Source: Pararhizobium_B sp963838155 (GTDB lineage Bacteria > Pseudomonadota > Alphaproteobacteria > Rhizobiales > Rhizobiaceae). Taken from it: DNA of 64,000 nucleotides. Where the stretch lies: positions 62,001 through 126,000 of the forward strand of contig CAWIQE010000013.1 in the NCBI GenBank assembly GCA_963838155.1, written 5' to 3'. The notes under the pieces are model-generated. The model made no database searches. It had not been told where the DNA came from and saw only the letters and a list, made by a program, of their open reading frames with translations. This document shows positions 45,851-56,007 of this stretch, in pieces (positions within the stretch are counted from its first letter, which is position 1; every line of letters begins with the position of its first letter). A program made the position numbers and the translations under genes.

Positions 45851-45981
45851 GTCCAGACTTCGGGTTGTCCCCCACCCCGTCTGGACCGGGACAAAGGCCT
45901 TCCCCCCCTCTCCGGGCCTTTGTTCCAAACAGAAGCGCCGTCGTGGTTTCCCCCTCCAACCACGACGGCATTCTTCTTTCC
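45851..45981 (+). ncRNA. Candidate three-hairpin sRNA with C/U-rich loops (alpha-r14/NfeR1-like)
   Basis: Three successive hairpins on the plus strand: GTCCAGAC 45851-45858 / GTCTGGAC 45879-45886 (20-base loop); ACAAAGGCC 45891-45899 / GGCCTTTGT 45915-45923 (15-base loop); GCCGTCGTGGTT 45937-45948 / AACCACGACGGC 45958-45969 (12 perfect bp, 9-base loop) followed by ATTCTTCTTTCC, an intrinsic terminator. All three loops are C/U-rich (TCCCCCACCCC, TCCCCCCCTCTCC, TCCCCCTCC), complementary to Shine-Dalgarno sequences. A chain of about 125-150 nt with redundant anti-SD loops is how I know the rhizobial alpha-r14 sRNAs (NfeR1). Family membership is inference. Confidence 0.55.
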
Positions 45982-46100
45982 AGGGGCCCCCACGAAAAGC
46001 GCGAGCGTTGCCGGATCTCTCTCCGGCCTGCGTCTTCCATTCCGCGAATTCGGCGCTAAGGTCTCGGCCAGTCCCCTTCAAGCATTCCGAAAGCGAACCG

Positions 46101-47492
46101 ATGCCCGATACAGCCTCCGTCCTCGACCGCGCAGACCGCAATCTCGACGACAGCCTCGCGCGGCTGTTCGAGCTGCTTCGCGTGCGATCGATCTCGACCG
46201 ATCCGGCCTATGCCGGCGAGTGCCGGAAGGCGGCCGACTTGCTGGCGGAGACGCTCTCCGGCCTCGGCTTCGAGGCGAGCGTGCGGACGACGGCCGGCCA
46301 TCCGATGGTCGTCGCCCATCATGCCGGGGCGGACGCCGACGCGCCGCATGCGCTGTTCTACGGTCACTACGACGTGCAGCCGGTCGATCCGTTGTCGCTT
46401 TGGGAGACCGACCCCTTCGAACCGGAGATCCGGGAGACCGGACAGGGCAAGGTCATCACCGGCCGCGGTTCCGCCGACGACAAGGGCCAGTTGATGACCT
46501 TCGTCGAGGCCTGCCGGGCCTACAAGGACACGCACGGCGCGCTGCCCTGCCGGATCACGATCCTGCTGGAGGGCGAGGAGGAATCCGGCTCGCCCTCGCT
46601 GCAGCCCTTCCTCGCGGAGAATGCGGACGAGCTCAAGGCGGACTTCGCGCTCGTCTGCGACACGAACATGTGGGACGCCGAGACGCCGGCGATCTCCGCC
46701 GGCCTGCGCGGGCTCGTCGGCGAGCAGGTGACCGTGAAGGCCGCGGACCGCGATCTCCACTCGGGCTATTTCGGCGGGGCGGCGGCCAACCCGATCCACA
46801 TTCTCGCGCGGATCCTCGCGGACCTGCACGACGAGAGCGGGCGCGTCGCCCTTGCCGGCTTCTACGACGGCGTCGAGGAGACGCCGGAGGACGTCAAGGC
46901 GAGCTGGAAGACGCTCGGCAAGACCGACGAGAGCTTTCTCGGCGAGGTGGGCCTGTCGCTGCCGGCGGGCGAGGCGGGCCGTTCGGTCCTCGAGCTGACC
47001 TGGGCGCGACCGACGGCCGAGGTGAACGGCATCTCCGGCGGCTATACCGGCGAGGGCTTCAAGACGGTGATCGCGGCGGAGGCGACGGCCAAGGTGTCGT
47101 TCCGGCTCGTCGGCAAGCAGGACCCCGCGTCGGTGCGGGCGGCGTTCCGCGACTTCGTCCGGGCGCGGATCCCGGCGGACTGCTCGGTGGAGTTCCACGA
47201 GCACGGCGGCTCGCCCGCGATCCAGCTGCCCTACAATTCCCCGCTCCTGGCGAAGGCGAAGGCGGCGCTGTCGCAGGAATGGCCGAAGCCGGCGGTGATG
47301 ATCGGCATGGGCGGCTCCATCCCGATCGTCGGGGACTTCCAGGCGAAGCTCGGCATGGAGTCGCTGCTCGTCGGCTTCGGGCTGTCCGACGACCGCATCC
47401 ATTCGCCGAACGAGAAGTACAGCCTCACCTCGTTCCACAGGGGGATCCGCTCCTGGATCCGCATCCTCGCCGCCCTCGGGCCGGCCGGCTGA
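46101..47492 (+). CDS. M20 family metallopeptidase / dipeptidase
   Basis: 463 residues from ATG 46101. Di-zinc peptidase of the M20 (carnosinase/DapE-like) type: metal His-Asp in FYGHYDVQP, bridging Asp in GRGSADDKGQLM, catalytic Glu-Glu in LLEGEEESGSPSL, Asp in VCDTNMWD and C-terminal His in RIHSPNEKYSLTSF. A dimerisation lid domain is inserted between. Cytosolic hydrolysis of dipeptides or N-acyl amino acids; exact substrate unknown. It lies 120 bases after the sRNA candidate, which may run toward it but ends in its own terminator. Confidence 0.93.
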   Translation: MPDTASVLDRADRNLDDSLARLFELLRVRSISTDPAYAGECRKAADLLAETLSGLGFEASVRTTAGHPMVVAHHAGADADAPHALFYGHYDVQPVDPLSLWETDPFEPEIRETGQGKVITGRGSADDKGQLMTFVEACRAYKDTHGALPCRITILLEGEEESGSPSLQPFLAENADELKADFALVCDTNMWDAETPAISAGLRGLVGEQVTVKAADRDLHSGYFGGAAANPIHILARILADLHDESGRVALAGFYDGVEETPEDVKASWKTLGKTDESFLGEVGLSLPAGEAGRSVLELTWARPTAEVNGISGGYTGEGFKTVIAAEATAKVSFRLVGKQDPASVRAAFRDFVRARIPADCSVEFHEHGGSPAIQLPYNSPLLAKAKAALSQEWPKPAVMIGMGGSIPIVGDFQAKLGMESLLVGFGLSDDRIHSPNEKYSLTSFHRGIRSWIRILAALGPAG

Positions 47493-47614
47493 GGACGGCC
47501 GGAGGGGCGGATTATCGACGCAGGCGGCGGGCATGTGCTTAACGACCCGTTAAATCGCCGCATTTAGAGTCCACCCGGGCGCAACGATCTCGGGGAAACC
47601 GGCACAAGACCAAA

Positions 47615-49801
47615 ATGGCAGGCAGAAAACACACCGACCGCAGGATCGAGCCGACCTTCGGTGACAGCAGGCCGCGCCCGGCCGACGAACCGCGCGTCGA
47701 CGCCGACGACCGGATGACAGGGGGACCGCAGGTGGCCAAGCGAGGCAAGACCAGGTCGGGCGGCGGCGGACGCGGGCGCGGAGGCCGTCGGCGGCCGGGC
47801 GGCTTCTGGCGGTTCGCGCGGCGCGCCTTCTACTGGTGCCTCGTGGTCGGCATGTGGGGCGTGATCGGCGTCGGCGGCGTCGTCACCTACTACGCGGCGA
47901 AGATGCCGAGCGCCTCGAGCTGGGCGATCCCCGAACGGCCGCCGAACGTGCAGATCCTGTCGGTGCGCGGCGACATGATGGCCAATCGCGGGGCCACCGG
48001 CGGCGAGGCCGTCTCGCTGGACGAAATGTCGCCCTACATGCCGGAAGCGCTGGTCTCGATCGAGGACCGCCGCTTCTACTCCCATTTCGGCATCGACCCC
48101 ATCGGGCTGGCGCGCGCCCTCGTCACCGACATCGTCCACGGGCACGCCGTCGAAGGCGGGTCGACGATCACGCAGCAGCTCGCCAAGAACCTCTTCCTGT
48201 CGCCGGAGCGCACGCTGGAGCGCAAGGTCCAGGAGGTCCTGCTGGCGCTCTGGCTGGAGCACCGCTTCACCAAGGACCAGATCCTCGACATGTATCTCAA
48301 CCGCGTCTATTTCGGCTCGGGCGCCTACGGCGTCCAGGCCGCGGCGCGGACCTATTTCCACGAGGCCGCCAAGGACCTGACGCTGCCGCAGGCGGCCATG
48401 ATCGCGGGGCTGGTCAAGGCGCCGTCGCGGCTGTCCCCGCTCAACGACAAGAAGGCGGCGCACGATCGCATGCTGGTCGTCCTGCAGGCGATGAAGCAGT
48501 CGGGCTACGTCACGCAGAAGCAGATCGACGACGCCCTGGCGGCAAGGCCGGACAAGGCGAAGAAGCCGAAGAGCTACTGGACCGGTTCGGAGAACTACGT
48601 GGCGGATATGGTGATGAACCGCCTGCCCGGCCTCATCGGCAAGGTCAAGCAGGACATCGTCGTCCAGACCACGATCGACGCCCAGCTCCAGCACGATGCC
48701 GACCAGTCGGTGAAGGACGCGCTCGACCGCTACGGCACGAAGGACCGGATCGGCCAGGGCGCGCTCGTCGCGATGGACGGGACGGGCGGCGTGCGGGCGC
48801 TCATCGGCGGCCGGGACTATGCCGACAGCCAGTACAACCGGGCCGCCGACGCCAAGCGCCAGCCGGGCTCCTCCTTCAAGCCCTTCGTCTACACCGCGGC
48901 GATGGAAATGGGGCGCACGCCCGCCTCGGTCCGAAACGACGCGCCGATCAAGATCGGCAACTGGACGCCGACCAACTACGAGGGCACCTTCGAGGGGCCG
49001 GTCTCGCTGAAGAAGGCGCTGACCGATTCGATCAACACCGTCGCCGCGCAGCTGGTGATGGAGGTCGGGCCGAAGACCGTGGTGGACACGGCCCACCGCC
49101 TCGGCATCCGCTCCGACATCCAGCCGAACGCCTCCATCGCGCTCGGCACCTCGGAGGTTAGCCTCCTGGAGCTGACCTCGGCCTACGCGCCGTTCATGAA
49201 CGGCGGCTTCAGGGCCGCGCCCTATTTCATCACCAAGGTGACGACCAGCGACGGCAAGGTTCTCTACCAGCGCCCGGACGACGCGCCGCAACGGGTGCTG
49301 CAGCCGAAGGTCATCGCCGAGATGGACGACATGCTCGAAAACGTCGTCGCGCACGGCACCGGCACGGCGGCGAAGCTGAAGGGCTGGCCGATGGGCGGCA
49401 AGACCGGCACGACGCAGAACTGGCGCGACGCGCTGTTCGTCGGCTTCACCGCCAACCTCGTCACCGGCGTGTGGTTCGGCAACGACGACGGAACGTCGAT
49501 GAAGCACGTGACCGGCGGCACCGTTCCGGCCAAGACCTGGCATGCCTTCATGACCGACGCCCACAAGGGCCTGTCGCCTTCGAACCTGCCCTATTCGGAC
49601 CTGCCGGTGCCGGGCGAGGGCTCCAGCCCGCCCGCCTCGGTTCCCGGAGGGAACGACAACGGCACGCCGGTCGCCGACGCGGGGCCGCAGCCGATGTCGC
49701 CGCGCCAGGCCGGCCAGGAGCCGCTGCCGCCCGGCCTGATCGGGCGGGTGGAGCCGCGCAGGCAGCACCGGTCCCTTCTCGACGTGCTTCTCGGGCGGTA
49801 G
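47615..49801 (+). CDS. Class A penicillin-binding protein (PBP1-type)
   Basis: 728 residues. Basic, Gly/Arg-rich cytosolic tail (1-70), one membrane helix (FYWCLVVGMWGVIGVGGVV), glycosyltransferase domain with SIEDRRFYSHFGIDPIG, EGGSTITQQLAKNLFL and RKVQEVLLALWLE, and transpeptidase domain with SxxK in GSSFKPFVYT, SxN in DSINTVAAQ and KTGTTQ. Polymerises and cross-links peptidoglycan in the periplasm. The Pro/Gly-rich C terminus (after about 665) is disordered. PBP1A/PbpC-type assignment beyond class A is not certain. ATG 47714 would be an alternative start, but the basic tail is usual for the family. Confidence 0.93.
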   Translation: MAGRKHTDRRIEPTFGDSRPRPADEPRVDADDRMTGGPQVAKRGKTRSGGGGRGRGGRRRPGGFWRFARRAFYWCLVVGMWGVIGVGGVVTYYAAKMPSASSWAIPERPPNVQILSVRGDMMANRGATGGEAVSLDEMSPYMPEALVSIEDRRFYSHFGIDPIGLARALVTDIVHGHAVEGGSTITQQLAKNLFLSPERTLERKVQEVLLALWLEHRFTKDQILDMYLNRVYFGSGAYGVQAAARTYFHEAAKDLTLPQAAMIAGLVKAPSRLSPLNDKKAAHDRMLVVLQAMKQSGYVTQKQIDDALAARPDKAKKPKSYWTGSENYVADMVMNRLPGLIGKVKQDIVVQTTIDAQLQHDADQSVKDALDRYGTKDRIGQGALVAMDGTGGVRALIGGRDYADSQYNRAADAKRQPGSSFKPFVYTAAMEMGRTPASVRNDAPIKIGNWTPTNYEGTFEGPVSLKKALTDSINTVAAQLVMEVGPKTVVDTAHRLGIRSDIQPNASIALGTSEVSLLELTSAYAPFMNGGFRAAPYFITKVTTSDGKVLYQRPDDAPQRVLQPKVIAEMDDMLENVVAHGTGTAAKLKGWPMGGKTGTTQNWRDALFVGFTANLVTGVWFGNDDGTSMKHVTGGTVPAKTWHAFMTDAHKGLSPSNLPYSDLPVPGEGSSPPASVPGGNDNGTPVADAGPQPMSPRQAGQEPLPPGLIGRVEPRRQHRSLLDVLLGR

Positions 49802-49823
49802 ACGGCGGAGGCCGGGGCCGCGC

Positions 49824-51632
<1,809 letters not shown>

Positions 51633-51732
51633 GGCGCCGATGTAGCAGGGTTTTCCGGCGTTGCAACAGCCAAGCGGCGCGCAGGCCCGAAAGGGACCGC
51701 CGGAAGGCGCCCTTGCGCAGCGCTTCGCGCGT

Positions 51733-51892
51733 TTCGCAATTCCGGGCGGGAAACCGGGTTCCACTTTTCCTGGAAACAAGTCTTTCTTTTCGCAATTCCG
51801 GACGGAAAACCGGTTCCCACTTTTCCTGGAATTCAAGTCTTTCTTTTCGCAATTCCGGACGGAAAACCGGTTCCCACTTTTCCTGGAATTGC
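51733..51892. repeat. Tandem array of the palindromic repeat, three copies
   Basis: TTCGCAATTCCGG... units begin at 51733, 51789 and 51846 (periods 56 and 57 bp). Each holds the palindromic core of the 44-bp family (GGACGGAAAACCGGTTCC, CACTTTTCCTGGAA) plus a TTCAAGTCTTTCTTTTCGCA linker. Copies 2 and 3 are identical over their cores, copy 1 diverges by several bases. In the divergent lepA upstream region. Confidence 0.85.
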
Positions 51893-51908
51893 TTTAGTCT
51901 TCCCCGCC

Positions 51909-52496
51909 ATGACGCCGAAAATCCTCGTGCTTCCCGGATCGTTGCGCAGCGGCTCGTTCAATGCGAGCCTGGCGGCCGTGGCGGCGCTCGAGCTGGCCCG
52001 GCAGGGGGCCGACGTGACGCGGATCTCGCTGGCGGACTATCCGCTGCCGATCATGGTCGAGGAGCCGGAGGGCGGAAACGGCATTCCCGACACGGCGATG
52101 CAGCTCGGCCGGATGATCGCGGCGCAGGACGGCGTGTTCATCGCCTCGCCGGAGCACAACGCCTCGATTCCTGCCCTGTTGAAGAATGCGGTCGACTGGG
52201 TGAGCCGCATCCGCAGCGACCGCGGCCGGCCTCTCGAGCCGTGGCGCGGACGGACGGTCGGGCTCGGCTCGGCGTCCGACTGCCGCTTCGGCGGTGCGCG
52301 GGCACTCTCCCATTTGCGCGCGGTGATGATCGCGGCGGGCGCCGAGGTGATCTCCGACCAGTGCTCGGTGAGCGGGGCTGCCGCCGCCTTCGCGGACGAC
52401 GGCTCGCTCGTCGACGAAGCTGCGCGCAAGGCGTTGACTTCCACCTGCCGATCGCTGATCAGACAGGCATGGGCCCTCGGCCCGCCCGACCGGTAG
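51909..52496 (+). CDS. NADPH-dependent FMN reductase family protein
   Basis: 195 residues, flavodoxin-like. N-terminal KILVLPGSLRSGSFNASLAA has the phosphate loop SLRSGSFN, and ASPEHNASIPALLKNAVDW is the second flavin motif (the family SPEYNxxxPxxLKNAID). Probable azo-, quinone- or chromate-type reductase. Start ATG 51909 (MTPKILV). It begins 17 bases after the repeat array; pyrF follows at 22 bp distance. Confidence 0.88.
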   Translation: MTPKILVLPGSLRSGSFNASLAAVAALELARQGADVTRISLADYPLPIMVEEPEGGNGIPDTAMQLGRMIAAQDGVFIASPEHNASIPALLKNAVDWVSRIRSDRGRPLEPWRGRTVGLGSASDCRFGGARALSHLRAVMIAAGAEVISDQCSVSGAAAAFADDGSLVDEAARKALTSTCRSLIRQAWALGPPDR

Positions 52497-52518
52497 GACA
52501 GCCATCAGGAGCCCGCCC

Positions 52519-53229
52519 ATGACCGATACCGCCGCCGACCGCCTGATCGTCGGACTGGACGTGCCGACGGTGGCAGATGCCGCGCGGATCGTCGAAACGC
52601 TCGGCGATGCCGTCGGGACCTACAAGATCGGCTACCAGCTCGCCTTCGCGGGAGGGCTCGACCTTGCGCGGGAGCTGACGCGGGACGGCAAGCGGGTGTT
52701 CCTCGACATGAAGCTCCTCGACATCGACAACACGGTGGCCAAGGGCGTCGAGGCGATCGTCGGAATGGGGGTCTTCATGCTGACGCTGCACGCCTATCCG
52801 AAGGCGATGCGGGCGGCCGTGGACGCGGCCCGGGGGTCCGGGCTCTGCCTGCTGGCGGTCACGGTCCTCACCTCGATGGACGCGGCCGACCTCGGCGAGG
52901 CCGGGTATGACAGCGATCCGCGGACACTGGTGGCCCGGCGCGCCCGGCAGGCGCGCGAGGCCGGCATGGGCGGCGTCGTCTGTTCGGCGGCGGAAGCGGC
53001 CGACGTGCGGGCCATCGTCGGGTCCGGCATGGCCGTCGTCACCCCCGGCATCCGCCCGGCGGGGGCCGCCAGGGGGGACCAGAAACGGGTGATGACGCCG
53101 GCCGACGCGCTCGCTGCGGGATCGAGCCATCTCGTCGTCGCCCGGCCGATCGTGGCTGCCCCCGACCCGAGGGCGGCGGCGGACGCGATACTTTCGGAAA
53201 TGCGCGGCGCCGCGCCGGCCGTCAACTGA
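52519..53229 (+). CDS. pyrF: Orotidine 5'-phosphate decarboxylase
   Basis: 236 residues. Catalyses OMP to UMP, the last pyrimidine step, in the cytosol. The catalytic motif FLDMKLLDIDNTVAKGVEAI (Asp-x-Lys-x-x-Asp-Ile) and VVTPGIRPAGA/phosphate loop plus SSHLVVARPIVAAPDP are present. AGGAG is upstream of the ATG. 22 bp after the FMN reductase, and 14 bp before the DUF1330 gene, so an operon is likely. Confidence 0.97.
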   Translation: MTDTAADRLIVGLDVPTVADAARIVETLGDAVGTYKIGYQLAFAGGLDLARELTRDGKRVFLDMKLLDIDNTVAKGVEAIVGMGVFMLTLHAYPKAMRAAVDAARGSGLCLLAVTVLTSMDAADLGEAGYDSDPRTLVARRARQAREAGMGGVVCSAAEAADVRAIVGSGMAVVTPGIRPAGAARGDQKRVMTPADALAAGSSHLVVARPIVAAPDPRAAADAILSEMRGAAPAVN

Positions 53230-53243
53230 AGAGGAGAAATGAA

Positions 53244-53538
53244 ATGCCCAAAGGTTACTGGATCGCCCGCTTCGACGTCCGCGACGAGGAGCGCTACAAG
53301 GACTACATCACCACCGGGGGCCCGGCCTACAAGGAGTTCGGGGCGAAGTTCCTCGTTCGCGGGGGCCGGCTACGACGCCGTCGAGGGATCGCACCGCAAG
53401 CGCAACGTCGTGATCGAATTCCCGAGCTACCAGGCGGCGATCGACTGCTACAACAGCGAGACCTACGCCAAGGCGCGGGCCATCCGGCAATCGGTGGCCG
53501 ACGGCGAGATCATCATCGTCGAAGGCCACGACGGCTGA
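53244..53538 (+). pseudogene. DUF1330 family gene, frameshifted
   Basis: The first part (MPKGYWIARFDVRDEERYKD to FLVRGG) reads from ATG 53244, which has GAGGAG seven bases upstream. The second part (GYDAVEGSHRKRNVVIEF to the TGA at 53536) is in another frame. The shift falls in the G5 run at 53361-53365; one G fewer joins both into a normal ~97-residue DUF1330 ferredoxin-like protein. DUF1330 directly after pyrF is common in rhizobia. Real mutation or base-call error cannot be distinguished. Confidence 0.8.
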
Positions 53539-53637
53539 ACGCGGCAGGCCCCGCCCGGCTGGCGCCGGCGCTTCACCTGCAGCGGCAATTTGGGTAAGAC
53601 GCGGGCAAACCCGTCACGCGCAAGGAGCATGAATCCC

Positions 53638-54618
53638 ATGGATGCCATCGAGCAACCGAAACTCGTCACCGTCTTCGGCGGATCCGGATTCGTCGGGCGG
53701 CACGTCGTCCAGGCCCTGGCGAAGCGCGGCTATCGCATACGCGTGGCGGTGCGCAACCCCTCGCTGGCGTTCCACCTCCAGCCGCTCGGGCAGGTCGGGC
53801 AGATCGTCGCCGTGCAGGCGAATCTGCGCAATCGCCCCTCGGTCGACCGCGCCGTCCTCGGCGCCGACCACGTGATCAATTGCGTCGGCGTCCTGTTCGA
53901 GACCGGCCGCAACACCTTCGACGCGGTGCAGGACTTCGGCGCGCGCGCGGTGGCGGAAGCGGCCCGCGGCGTGGGCGCCGCGCTCACCCACGTCTCGGCC
54001 ATCGGCGCGGATCCGGAGTCGCCCTCGGCCTATGCCCGGACCAAGGGGCGGGGCGAAGCGGCCGTGCGGGAAACCGTGCCCGACGCGGTGATCGTGCGCC
54101 CCTCGATCATGTTCGGCCCGGAGGACGGTTTCTTCAACAAGTTCGCGGACATGGCGCGGTTCTCGCCGTTCCTGCCGCTGATCGGCGGCGGCAGGACGAA
54201 GCTGCAGCCGGCCTACGTTGCCGACGTCGCCGAGGCGATCGCACGCAACGTCGACGGAACGATCCCGCGCGGCACGACCTACGAACTCGGCGGGCCGGAG
54301 GTCCTCACGTTCCAGGAATGCATGGAGGAGATGCTCAGGGTCATCGAGCGCAAGCGGCGATTCGTCTCCGTGCCCTGGGGCGCGGCCTCCTTCATCGGCT
54401 CGATCGCTTCCTCGATCCCTTTCGTCGAGCCGCCGCTCACGGCCGACCAGGTCACGCTGCTCAAGGCCGACAACATCGTCTCGGAACAGGCGACGAGGGA
54501 AAAGCGCACCTTCGACGGGCTTGCGATCCATCCGGCGACGCTCGGCGCCGTGCTTCCGACCTATCTGGTCCGCTTTCGCGTCGCCGGCCAGTTCACCCAG
54601 GGAAGCCGGCTGACCTGA
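53638..54618 (+). CDS. NDUFA9-like / complex I NAD(P)-binding epimerase family protein
   Basis: 326 residues from ATG 53638, which has GGAG at a proper ten-base distance (ATG 53629 abuts the site). Extended SDR with the Rossmann motif VFGGSGFVGRHVVQAL, then HVINCVGVLFETGRN and LTHVSAIGADPES where classical YxxxK is replaced by YARTKGRGEA. The family is related to mitochondrial complex I subunit NDUFA9 and probably binds NADP(H) structurally or in an unknown reaction. Cytosolic or membrane-associated. Separate from other respiratory genes. Confidence 0.88.
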   Translation: MDAIEQPKLVTVFGGSGFVGRHVVQALAKRGYRIRVAVRNPSLAFHLQPLGQVGQIVAVQANLRNRPSVDRAVLGADHVINCVGVLFETGRNTFDAVQDFGARAVAEAARGVGAALTHVSAIGADPESPSAYARTKGRGEAAVRETVPDAVIVRPSIMFGPEDGFFNKFADMARFSPFLPLIGGGRTKLQPAYVADVAEAIARNVDGTIPRGTTYELGGPEVLTFQECMEEMLRVIERKRRFVSVPWGAASFIGSIASSIPFVEPPLTADQVTLLKADNIVSEQATREKRTFDGLAIHPATLGAVLPTYLVRFRVAGQFTQGSRLT

Positions 54619-54893
54619 CCTGCCGCCGAGCGAACCCCGAGCGACCGGGCTCGAGAAACTTGCCGCGCGAAGGTGTTGCCGATTAACACTCGGTGAAGAA
54701 AATTGCTCGAATATGAACCGTCGGCGGGGCCGGGAGATTGATACCGGCACCGGGAACCTGTAGGTGGCTGCCGCGTTTCCATCTCGAGAGAGAGGGGATT
54801 GCCGGCGACCGGTTTGCCACGTGTAGAACCGGATGCGGCCTTCCCAGGTTGTAGAGCAATTCGATGTCGACGTCGTCGGCACAGGGGTAGATT
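54619..54893. other. Spacer upstream of the small exported peptide gene
   Basis: 275 bases. No hairpin-plus-T-tract terminator or known motif was found. GC content is mixed, and two short AT-rich stretches (around 54690-54715 and 54885-54900) could hold the promoter. Confidence 0.3.
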
Positions 54894-55055
54894 ATGGTTA
54901 AGGCTGTCGCTTCGTCCTTCATTTTCGCGGTCATCGCCATTCTAGCAGCGTCGTTCTTCGCACCGCGTTCGAGCGCCAATGCGCAGTCGAACTGCTCGAG
55001 CGCATACGGCGTCAACGCCTGCACGAAGCTGCAATCCGCCGACGCCCGCTTCTGA
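54894..55055 (+). CDS. Small exported Cys-containing peptide, hypothetical
   Basis: 53 codons, too short for usual gene finders. MVKAVASSFIFAVIAILAAS is a signal peptide with a likely cleavage after SSANA; the mature part is about 23 residues, QSNCSSAYGVNACTK plus LQSADARF, with two Cys nine residues apart that could form a disulfide in the periplasm. AGGGG is seven bases before the ATG. The signal, ribosome-binding site and G/C third positions all support a real gene. No family recognised. Confidence 0.55.
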   Translation: MVKAVASSFIFAVIAILAASFFAPRSSANAQSNCSSAYGVNACTKLQSADARF

Positions 55056-55230
55056 CAGCCGGCAGCGGCGACCTTCAGAGACCCCGGCCTCCATCCGACG
55101 GCCGGGCGACAACGGCGCATCGGCGTTCCGCTTGTCTTGAAGGTAGCGAATCTTTTATAGCTGGCGATAGGAATCGGGACAGGCGGCGCGGATGCCGCCG
55201 CGGTGCCGGTCCACCAGCAAGGCGGCGCGC

Positions 55231-55923
55231 ATGGCTTCTCTCTTCCATCATCCGATGTCCTCCGCCTCGCGGTTCATCCGCCTGGTGCTCGGCGAGTACG
55301 GCTTCGAGATCGACCTGACCGAGATCGAGCCCTGGACGCGGGCGAGCGACTTCCTCACCGTCAATCCGGCCGGGACGCTGCCCGTCTACGTGGACGACAA
55401 CATGCGGGCGATTTCGGGGGCCACCGTCATCGCCGAATTCATCGACGAGACGCACGGCGTCCTCAAGAGGGAACGGCGGCTTCTGGCGGAAGACCCGTTC
55501 GAGCGGGCCGAAATCCGCCGGCTCGTCGACTGGTTCCTCCTGAAGCTCGAGCAGGATTGCACCCGGCCGCTGGTGCGCGAGCGGGTGCACAAGCTGACGA
55601 TGCCGCCGAGCCGCGGCGGCGGCGCCCCGGATTCGAAGGCGATGCGCACGGCGCGCGGCAACATCAAGGAGCACATGCGCTACGTCTCCTGGCTGGCGGC
55701 GAGCCGGAGCTGGCTTGCCGGCGACCGGTTGAGCTACGCCGATCTCGCAGGCGTCGGAGCGCTCTCGGTGCTCGACTATCTCGGCGAGATCGACTGGGCG
55801 GACGCGCCGCACGCCAAGGAGTGGTACCAGAGGATGAAGTCCCGGCCGTCCTTCCGTCCGCTGCTCGCCGACCGCGTGCGCAGCCTCGCCCCGGTCTCCC
55901 ACTATGCCGACCTGGATTTCTGA
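55231..55923 (+). CDS. Glutathione S-transferase family protein
   Basis: 230 residues. N-terminal thioredoxin-like domain MASLFHHPMSSASRFIRLVL, with the GSH-binding region NPAGTLPVYVDDN and AISGATVIAEFIDE, then an all-helical C-terminal domain (SYADLAGVGALSVLDYLGEI). Cytosolic conjugation or peroxidase activity; substrate unknown. I used ATG 55231; a longer reading from 55192 has no support. It precedes queG by 84 bp on the same strand. Confidence 0.9.
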   Translation: MASLFHHPMSSASRFIRLVLGEYGFEIDLTEIEPWTRASDFLTVNPAGTLPVYVDDNMRAISGATVIAEFIDETHGVLKRERRLLAEDPFERAEIRRLVDWFLLKLEQDCTRPLVRERVHKLTMPPSRGGGAPDSKAMRTARGNIKEHMRYVSWLAASRSWLAGDRLSYADLAGVGALSVLDYLGEIDWADAPHAKEWYQRMKSRPSFRPLLADRVRSLAPVSHYADLDF

Positions 55924-56007
55924 GCCGACGGACGCGACGCCGCCTTTCCCTCGGAGCGCGGGACGAGCCCGGGCCGGCCGCCCGCAACTGGTGCGGAACG
56001 AAACGCG

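Noticed and set aside
44974..45993. Minus-strand open frame opposite the frameshifted gene at 45052
   Set aside because: No ribosome-binding site or recognisable domain, spans the sRNA hairpins, and plus-strand third-position G/C bias is much stronger.
51733..51892. Tandem repeats as a small CRISPR array
   Set aside because: The units are repeated over nearly their entire length, with no unique spacers and no cas genes.
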